Shown here: one piece after another, positions 18,522-24,936 of the stretch
Layout: every line of letters begins with the position of its first letter
How positions within the stretch are numbered: the stretch's first letter is position 1
Source of the DNA: Nemertoderma westbladi
Lineage: Eukaryota; Xenacoelomorpha; Nemertodermatida; Nemertodermatidae
Assembly (NCBI GenBank): GCA_032718475.1
Contig: JAUCBJ010007405.1
Coordinates: forward strand, 1 to 24,936
Direction of reading: 5' to 3'
DNA: 24,936 bases
Made by a program: the position numbers and the translations under genes
Notes under the pieces: model-generated
Databases searched by the model: none
What the model was told of the DNA's origin: nothing
What the model saw: the letters and a program-made list of their open reading frames with translations, nothing else

Positions 18522-19062
18522 CAGACTGACAGAGAGACCGACAGACAGACAGACTAGATTTATGTAAACGTGTAAACTGACATCAGAAATGAAATCAGCA
18601 ACCCTTAAAACCCCCATAGCGAGAATGTTGGTTAGTTAGTATAGTTTCTTAAGTTTTCACAGACTGACTGACAGAAAGACCGACAGCCAGACAGACTAGA
18701 TTTTTTTAAACGTGAAAACTGACATCTAAAATAAAATCAGCACCCATTAAAACCCCCATAACGAGAATGTTAGTTAGTTTGTATTCTTTTTTAAGTTTTG
18801 ACAGACTGACTGACTGACAGAAAGACCGACAAACAGACAGACTAGATTTTTTTAAACGTGAAAACTGACATCTAAAATAAAATCAGCACCCATTAAAACC
18901 CCCATAACGAGAATGTTAGTTAGTTTGTATTCTTTTTTAAGTTTTGACAGACTGACTGACTGACAGAAAGACCGACAAACAGACAGACTAGATTTATGTA
19001 AACCTGAAAACTGACATCAGAAATGAAATCAGCACCCCTTAAAACACCCATAGCGAGAATGT
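18522..19062. repeat. tandem repeat of about 142 bp, four copies
   Basis: Copies start at 18522, 18660, 18802 and 18948 with CAGACTGAC and GAAAGACCGACA. Each continues through AGACAGACTAGATTT, AAACGTGAAAACTGACATC, AAATCAGCACCC and CGAGAATGTTAG. Length varies through the number of GACT/GACA words at the start. The middle copies are nearly identical. The last stops at CGAGAATGTTAG. Confidence 0.92.
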
Positions 19063-20324
19063 TAGCGACAAGTTTAAATTATTAACCATATTTCGTAAGA
19101 TATATATTAAAACATTTATTTATTAATAATGCAATAACTGAATAACCAGATAACGGAAAGACAAATCGAATTGAAACTTTTAATTACTAATAATAATTGT
19201 GGTGAGAGGTGATTGGAAATCAAGCATATATGTTATGTTATGGTAGGCACAGGCACAGGCAAATTAATTGATGTCTGTTGAAATGTATTGAAGGAGCACT
19301 ATTCCTTCTACTGGACTACTATGTCCTTGTGTACTAGCCTAGGCACTGCCTTGGTCAAAGACTTTAGCTTGCAGTAATGTAAAACTTCAAGAAATATTAT
19401 TGGGCACGGCTGGCTGCCCTTGCCATGCCTTAGGCTCTATGGGGGAGAATGGAATCAGCGTATGAATTTACAATGTTAATTATGTTTAAATCAATTAAAA
19501 ATACATTTATTAACGCAAATCACTTGAAAAATAAAAAACTATAATGGGATGGGGTACATGGATTCCAGATATCTAATTTCTGTGCAAAATAACTTTAATC
19601 GTATGGTGCTAAACAATTAATTTCCATGGAGAGACCGTTCAAAATGACTCAACCATACAATTTAGCAGATAGCTGAAGATATTAACTTCGATTATGGCTT
19701 CCGACATTTATGGCTACCGACACACACACACACACACACACATACACAGACTTTTGAAAAACGGCCATAGTATAATTATATCAGTTCGCTGATGGCTCGC
19801 CATACGTGTCTCGCCCCACACCCCCAGTCGGGGTAAATATAAAATTATAATATTGATAATAGGTAATGTACATTGTACGCGCACAGTAAATCATAATTAG
19901 ACTAATAGTTTAAGGTCAAATATTATATGAAAATTATTATAATTAAGGTAGTAAATGCACACAGTTATTAATTATGGTAATAAATAAGGCAATGCTATTA
20001 GATAATTACTAAGGATGGTAGAATTTAATTGCATAGCAGGATATAATAAGTGGCGCCTCAAATTAGAGATAAATAGATTTAATTTAGGAGATTAAATAGG
20101 CCTAGCTATGAAAGATATATACTGTAGTTCACATCCTAAGAAAATTATAATTAACTGGGTATTATATTGTAAGTAGTAAAGTAGAGCTTTGGGTAGTTCT
20201 AATAAGGAGGGAGGGGGGGGGGGGGGGGGGGTGGACTGCTACTGCATTGGAGTTTCATTCTCATCATCAGACAGTCGGATTCCTAGAAAACACGCCACGG
20301 CGCAACAGCTCTATAACAACACAA
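19063..20324. other. AT-rich stretch, no gene
   Basis: Contains a (CA)n microsatellite at 19720-19748 and a G19 run at 20213-20231. No coding or RNA gene is supported. Confidence 0.6.
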
Positions 20325-20959
20325 CACCCCTCTGGTTTTAAACAGTTTTGGTATCATAAAAAATACCGTTAAATCTGTGACTGCCAGCTCTTATATAATG
20401 GTCTGAATAGCAAAATAAATAATTTTTTGAAATATTTTATCGAGCTCCTTTTTTTTACACCAAAAATTTTGTTCTAGGAAATTTTTTTGGGGGGTGTCTG
20501 ATTTGTCGAATTTGGGTATAATCGTTACGGATTCGTTATATTAGCCATATGCGAATTTCGCTGAGGATTTCAAATCTGCAAACAGTTTCATCATACCTAG
20601 TTTAGTTTTCGAGATATCGTGAAAAATGTGAAATGCACCCAAAAAGTGCGTGCGGCGCCAAATTTTCAATTTTCAGTAAATTGAAATATTCACTAAAAAA
20701 TTAAAATTATCGATTTCTATAGGTTTTCTGCGATGCTGAATACGATGGTAATATTTTCAAGAAGGCTGGGTAAATCCCTGTTGAAAATTCATAGTACATT
20801 TCCTAAGTTTTGCAAGTTCCTTGCTATCAGTTTATTACAATTATTAAAATAAGTTTAGTAACAAAAATTTGGAAAACTTGATAGAGCATCTAAGTTATTT
20901 CTTTAGCTTTAATAAATATTGCAAGTGTTACTTTTTGCCCTCTTATGTTTTGCAGGTAA

Positions 20960-21248
20960 AGTAAAAGTAAAGTAAATTTTCTTCGGCCACTAGGCCAGGG
21001 ATTACGCACAAAGTCTGACGACTTATTTCCAGTGCGGTCCCCCCAGAACTTTACTCCCCAGAGGAAACTCTAGTACTCATTTAGCTACCACTTAAGGATG
21101 CAAAGCAGAGATGCGCCCTGGCTGGTCCCTTTAAAGCATTCGTGCCGAAACGAAAACTGCCCTGGTCCATGTGAGGATCGAACCCACGACCTACAAGAGA
21201 TGTGAATTCAATGCAACCACTACACCAAGGTGGAACCTGGAACCAAGG
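20960..21248 (-). mobile_element. tRNA-derived SINE inserted in the left foldback arm
   Basis: On the minus strand the head starts near GGTTCCACCTTGG, with a pol III A box (TGGTGTAGTGGTTG, 21214-21227) and B box (GGTTCGATCC, 21175-21184). A non-tRNA body of about 170 bp follows, then a TTTAC-type tail (20956-20975). The opposite arm reads straight through the site (GCAGGTACGTACTTGCC), which defines the insert. GGTTCCA and GTGTAGTGGTT resemble a valine tRNA head, but the acceptor stem is imperfect. It depends on a LINE partner for movement. Confidence 0.8.
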
Positions 21249-21557
21249 AGGTACTTGCCATGTTCCTGCAAAGTATTGCATATGTGCAGATGTAGGCTTA
21301 CTGCAGTACTTTTAGTTATTGGGCGAGCTTATACCTGCCTGAGGCTAGGCATAACCAATAAACCATGTCACTATACTCTCACTGTACCGTATTACTTACA
21401 TAGTTAAGCTTCAGCAGTTTCAGTTGAGACTGCCAGTTGACAGGTCAGAATGCAGCTATCCCAGGTAGATATAACGTCCTACTGTAGAAAGAAATTGAAC
21501 GTTCATATTTGATACTTTTTTCCTGCGAATCTGAACATCTATGAAATATCGTTTAAT

Positions 21558-21700
21558 CCAGATAGGGTGGGGGGGGGGGGGGGGGGGGGGGGAATGGACG
21601 CAATAAAAATTCATCCCTCTCCAGGGGAAATTCGACGCAAATAACAGCTGATTATTCTCAAAAATAAAACTGTAACCTGTTCTATTGCGTTTAGTGTTAT
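21558..21700 (+). repeat. poly-G interspersed repeat, copy 3
   Basis: CCAGATAGGGT, G24 at 21569-21592, GACGCAATAAAAATTCATCC, CTCTCCAGGGGAAATTCGAC, GCAAATAACAG and CTGTAACCTGTTCTATTG. Nearly identical to the copy at 836-975 in the same orientation. It starts exactly where the left foldback arm ends. Confidence 0.8.
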
Positions 21701-21897
21701 CTATCTTGCAACATATCCAGAATCCTTAGCTGTGAAACCTAGCAGCTAACTAACGTTCTAGTTCCAGGGTCGCTACAAGATAAAGCAGATATATGGGCGT
21801 CGGAATGTTCAAGCTTTTAATATCGCAAGATAATTTTTTTTTAATCGCAAAACATTACTTTTTAATTGTACAGTTTTCTTATGCTTCAATTGCTTTT

Positions 21898-22255
21898 TGT
21901 GTATTATTTACATTTTTGAATAGATATAAAATGTCATATGACCTATTATAAGGTCTTAAAAATCCAGTAAGTGCCAATTGTGACCTTAATCTGCAATAGG
22001 CTCGGTTCAAACTCACTGAGTGTATAGCCGTGTGTGTTATCTTCTGACTCCATAGTGATATGAGAGTATCCTTGATATCTATTGGTGATGACCCACATAT
22101 TCCTATTCGATTAGTTAGATTAATATAATTTATCTTATTTTCAGCCAAAATAGAATATTCATATTGATAAATCAACGAAAATTGATTAATTTTAAGACCT
22201 TATAATAGATCATATGACATTTTATATCTATACATTTTACATCTATACAAAACAC
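21898..22255. repeat. inner inverted repeat in the foldback centre
   Basis: ATAGATATAAAATGTCATAT, then GACCTATTATAAGGTCTTAA (21922-21961), faces its inverse TTAAGACCTTATAATAGATC, ATATGACATTTTATATCTAT (22192-22231). An open frame of 98 codons on the minus strand (21879-22175) crosses one arm and is not recognised. Confidence 0.75.
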
Positions 22256-23203
22256 AATTTTTCGGTTTTATTTCTTCATTACTTTCTTTTCTACATTTTT
22301 CAACTTTGGTAATCAGAAGAATCACTAGTCCAAAAATGAACGCAAAACTGAATGTAATACGAACGTTAAATACTCGTTGGTTTTGGTTCTTATTCAATTT
22401 CGTTCAGTCAGCATTTTTCTACCTATATTAAACGATATTTCATAGATGTTCAGATTCGCAGGATAAAAGTATCAAATATGAACGTTCAATTTCTTTCTAC
22501 AGTAGGACGTCATATCTACCTGGGATAGTTGCATTCTGACCTGTCAACTGGAAGGCTCAACTGAAACTGCTGATGCTTAACTTATGTAATACGGTACAGT
22601 GACATGGTTTATTGGTTATGCCTAGCCTCAGGCAGGTCCAAGCTCGCCCAATAACTAACAGTACTGCAGTAAGCCTAAATCTGCACATATGCAATACTTT
22701 GCAGGAACATGGCAAGTACGTACCTGCAAAACATAAGAGAGCAAAGTAACACTTGCAATATTTATTAAAGCTAAAGAAATAACTTACATGCTCTATCAAG
22801 TTTTCCAAATTTTTGTTACTATACTTATTTTAATAATTGTAATAAACTGATAGCAAGGAACTTGCAAAACTTATAGGAAATGTACAGTACTATGAATTTA
22901 AACATGGAATTCACCCAGCCTTCTGGAAAATATTACCATCGTATTCAGCATCGCAGAAAACCTATAGAAATCAATAATTTTCATTTTTTAGTGAATATTT
23001 CAATTTACTGAAAATGGAACATTTGGCACCGCACCCACTTTTTGGGTGCATTTCATATTTTTCACAATATCTCAAAAACTAAACAAGATATGATGAAACT
23101 ATTTCTAGATTTGAAATCCTCAGCGTATTTCGCATATAATGGCTAATATAACGATACCGTATCGATTATACCCAAATTCGACAACTACGCCACCCCAAAA
23201 AAA

Positions 23204-23215
23204 TGTTCTAGAACA
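23204..23215. promoter_or_regulatory. TGTTCTAGAACA palindrome in the right foldback arm
   Basis: A perfect 12-bp copy. The matching place in the left arm has decayed to TGTTCTAGGA (20470-20479), so the motif was present in the ancestral element. Confidence 0.5.
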
Positions 23216-23270
23216 CAATTTTTGGTGTAAAAAAAAGGAGCTCGATAAAATATTTCAAAAAATTATTTTT

Positions 23271-23904
23271 ATTCTTAAATTGTCACTTTTTCGCTCGAAT
23301 ATACCCCAAAATCGTGAGAAAAGGTTTCACTTTTTTTCCCTAGGGAAAAAAGTAAAGTATAGAAATACATTGATTTTACTTTTTTTCCCGGCGAAAAAAG
23401 TAAAGTAAAATATTTTTGGTGGAATTTTTTAAAGCAAAATCCCTTCACACACTCAAAAGTAATTGCAACTTTAGTGTCTGCAAGGCGTACTCCAAAACGG
23501 AACTCAATATCCAATATTGGTTTATGTAGTTAAGTGGATCTCTAGTTACGTAATAAATATTCGAGAACACTAATTTATTTTAACATTGAGAAAGGCAACA
23601 TCGAGTGTTGAAGAGTACAATAATTTGAATCGCAGTAACTATATGGAAGCAATGTAGTAAAATACTGCAGTTCAATTTATTTTGTAACGCAACTGTACTG
23701 TAGTATATTGCAATGTTTTATTAAAGAATTAAGCAACAAAAAAGTACCAATTTAAGAATAAAATTACGTATTACATGGGGGAAAAAATTCAGAACATTTT
23801 TTTTTCAATATTCTCTCGACCCTTTATTAACCTCGCTTACGCTCGGTAAATAAAATGCCTCGAGAATAATGAAAAAAGTTCTACTTTTTTCCAATGTAAT
23901 AAAT
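23271..23904. repeat. hairpin repeat family A, copy 2, inserted in the right foldback arm
   Basis: Starts ATTCTTAAATTGTCAC and ends near ATGTAATAAAT, matching 6266-6720 with an extra internal block. AATTATTTTT flanks it at 23261-23270 and 23905-23914, a likely target-site duplication. The intact left arm has the single-site sequence AATTATTTA. The hairpin (ATTACATGGG at 23770 to CCAATGTAAT at 23900) keeps the CTCGCTTACGCTCG loop. Confidence 0.8.
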
Positions 23905-24000
23905 AATTATTTTTTGCTATTCAGACCATTATATAAGAGCTGGCAGTCACAGATTTAACGGTATTTTTTATGACACCAAAACTTTTTAAAACCAGGGGTG

Positions 24001-24637
24001 AACAAATCGTCAGCATTGTATTGGCGCAACAACCTAGGATTGGTTTATTCATTCTTATCTGCCTATCTAATTCCATTGGCTTGTACATTCTGTCGCGTTC
24101 TTTCACTCTCACAAACATTACAGTACACAATAACTACTAGCAACTACGAGCCAACTAACAATAGGATAATATTATGTTCACAGTCAGTGAATTATAAAAA
24201 AGACCATTTTCAAGCGCTCAACTGCACATGTACACTACTGTGTAACTAAAAAGTCATTCAGGAGGCCAGATTTCCCAGGAACCAACTGTAATAGACATTT
24301 TCACTTTCATTTCATTGAATCCAGGGCAAGAGTTTGTTTTGTATTCTGAGGGAAGGAGCTATCAGCTGGGTAAAATGTTATTTGTCTATGGTCATAGAGA
24401 GATCCCACTCTGTAACTTTGACAATTGTCAGCTGAATGGCACAGCAGAGCATTGATTCTGGGTTACAACTAATAAGCCATCAATGACAAATTCTTGTTGA
24501 TTTTATTGATAACTAGCAGGCAATACCCGAGTCATGTTACCCGGTATTTCCCGCTACCGGCATATGCCTACTGGCGTACTGGTACCGGTATAGGCCTACT
24601 ACTACTAGGATTGGCATGCTGCATTGCAGCTGCATCT
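24001..24637. other. no recognised gene; edge of a LINE 3' region
   Basis: An 83-codon frame at 23998-24249 is not recognised. The part next to 24637 is probably the 3' UTR of the LINE on the minus strand. Confidence 0.45.
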
Positions 24638-24936
24638 TTAAGAATGCTGTGCCGGCTTGTCAACAAAATTGCACCGCCACAACTCCCTATCACCCATGAC
24701 ATTTGCTAGATCATCCGTATCGTGAAGGCCAGTGTCCTTTAAGATGCGTCTCAAGAAAGTCATGGGCTGTCCATCATGCTTATTCACTCCATGAGGCTGC
24801 CAAAGTACAAGATTATGCACTGGCTGGTCCTCACGGCAAAAGCAATGTCCTGCAAAGCGGAGGCGATTTTGTTCTAGTGTCAAGCTTGGGGGAACCAATG
24901 AGACACCTCCAATGTTATATAGTGTCTGGTTGGAGA
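24638..24936 (-). mobile_element. C-terminal end of a LINE RT protein, runs off the window
   Basis: The minus-strand frame is open from the right edge (SNQTLYNIGGVSLVPPSLTL start) through NRLRFAGHCFCREDQPVHNL, VLWQPHGVNKHDGQP, MTFLRRILKDTGLHDTDDLA and DRELWRCNF to a stop. The block RLRFAGHCxR, then VLWxPHG, LKDTG and DRxLWR is the familiar tail of many non-LTR retrotransposon polyproteins in invertebrates. The frame is intact here, so the copy may be fairly young. The RT core, if present, lies beyond the window. Confidence 0.8.

Larger units (their letters stand above)
20325..24000. mobile_element. 3.7-kb foldback element with about 0.94-kb inverted arms
   Basis: The left arm (20325-21557) and right arm (22428-24000) are inverted copies over almost their whole length. 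The ends read CACCCCTCTGGTTTTAAA and CACCCCTGGTTTTAAAA inward. Shared blocks include ATCTGTGACTGCCAGCTCTT, TTTATCGAGCTCCTTTTTTT, CGAATTTGGGTATAATCG and ATATCGTTTAAT at the inner end. The left arm minus its SINE and the right arm minus its insert are each close to 940 bp. The centre (21558-22427) holds a poly-G repeat and a second, inner inverted repeat. No transposase is visible, so it is non-autonomous or recombination-derived. No convincing target-site duplication was found. Confidence 0.82.

Noticed and set aside
18274-19445. Complete piggyBac-like element ending at GGCTCTATGGGG
   Set aside because: The proposed right end is not followed by TTAA and has a mismatch; only the left end is suggestive.
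21160-21245. Functional tRNA gene on the minus strand
   Set aside because: A and B boxes are present, but the acceptor stem has mismatches and no clean anticodon arm folds; better a SINE head.

Overview
The window reads as repeat-rich, AT-rich nuclear DNA of an invertebrate metazoan. Support comes from a G2E3-like HECT ubiquitin ligase, a WD40 protein, LINE reverse-transcriptase relics, a tRNA-derived SINE with pol III boxes, long satellite arrays, AATAAA-type signals and no bacterial operon structure. The species cannot be fixed from sequence alone; a sponge, cnidarian or similar marine animal would fit. Runs of 11 to 24 consecutive G or C recur and are a notable genomic trait.

Layout. 1-705: 3' part of a frameshifted integrase-like (DDE) gene on +. 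836-1420: poly-G/poly-C interspersed repeats. 1653-3677 (-): intact single-exon gene for a zinc-ribbon plus HECT E3 ligase, convergent with the integrase. 4321-5443 (-): WD40 gene with a frameshift in a G8 run, whose C-terminus runs into a 40-bp minisatellite. 5640-7340: AT-rich DNA with a cluster of TGTTCTAGAACA palindromes and hairpin-forming repeats. 7372-8880: poly-C tracts, a cluster of TTACGTTACGG motifs, otherwise quiet. 8881-10291: 76-bp satellite. 10317-10670: inverted-repeat spacer. 10760-14405: 48-bp satellite with 191-bp higher-order units. 14415-16600: mostly unannotated AT-rich DNA with one hairpin repeat. 16610-17158: two LINE RT fragments in opposite orientation. 17916-19062: a hairpin repeat, a GACGTC hairpin and a 4-copy tandem repeat. 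20325-24000: a 3.7-kb foldback element with about 0.94-kb inverted arms; the left arm carries a SINE and the right arm carries another repeat. 24638-24936 (-): 3' end of a second LINE.

Only three loci look like real protein genes: the integrase remnant, the HECT ligase and the WD40 protein. The integrase and HECT genes are adjacent, single-exon and convergent, and may have belonged to one mobile unit; this is inference. The rest is best explained as layered transposable elements and satellites. The foldback is the most informative, because each arm records the empty site of the insertion in the other.
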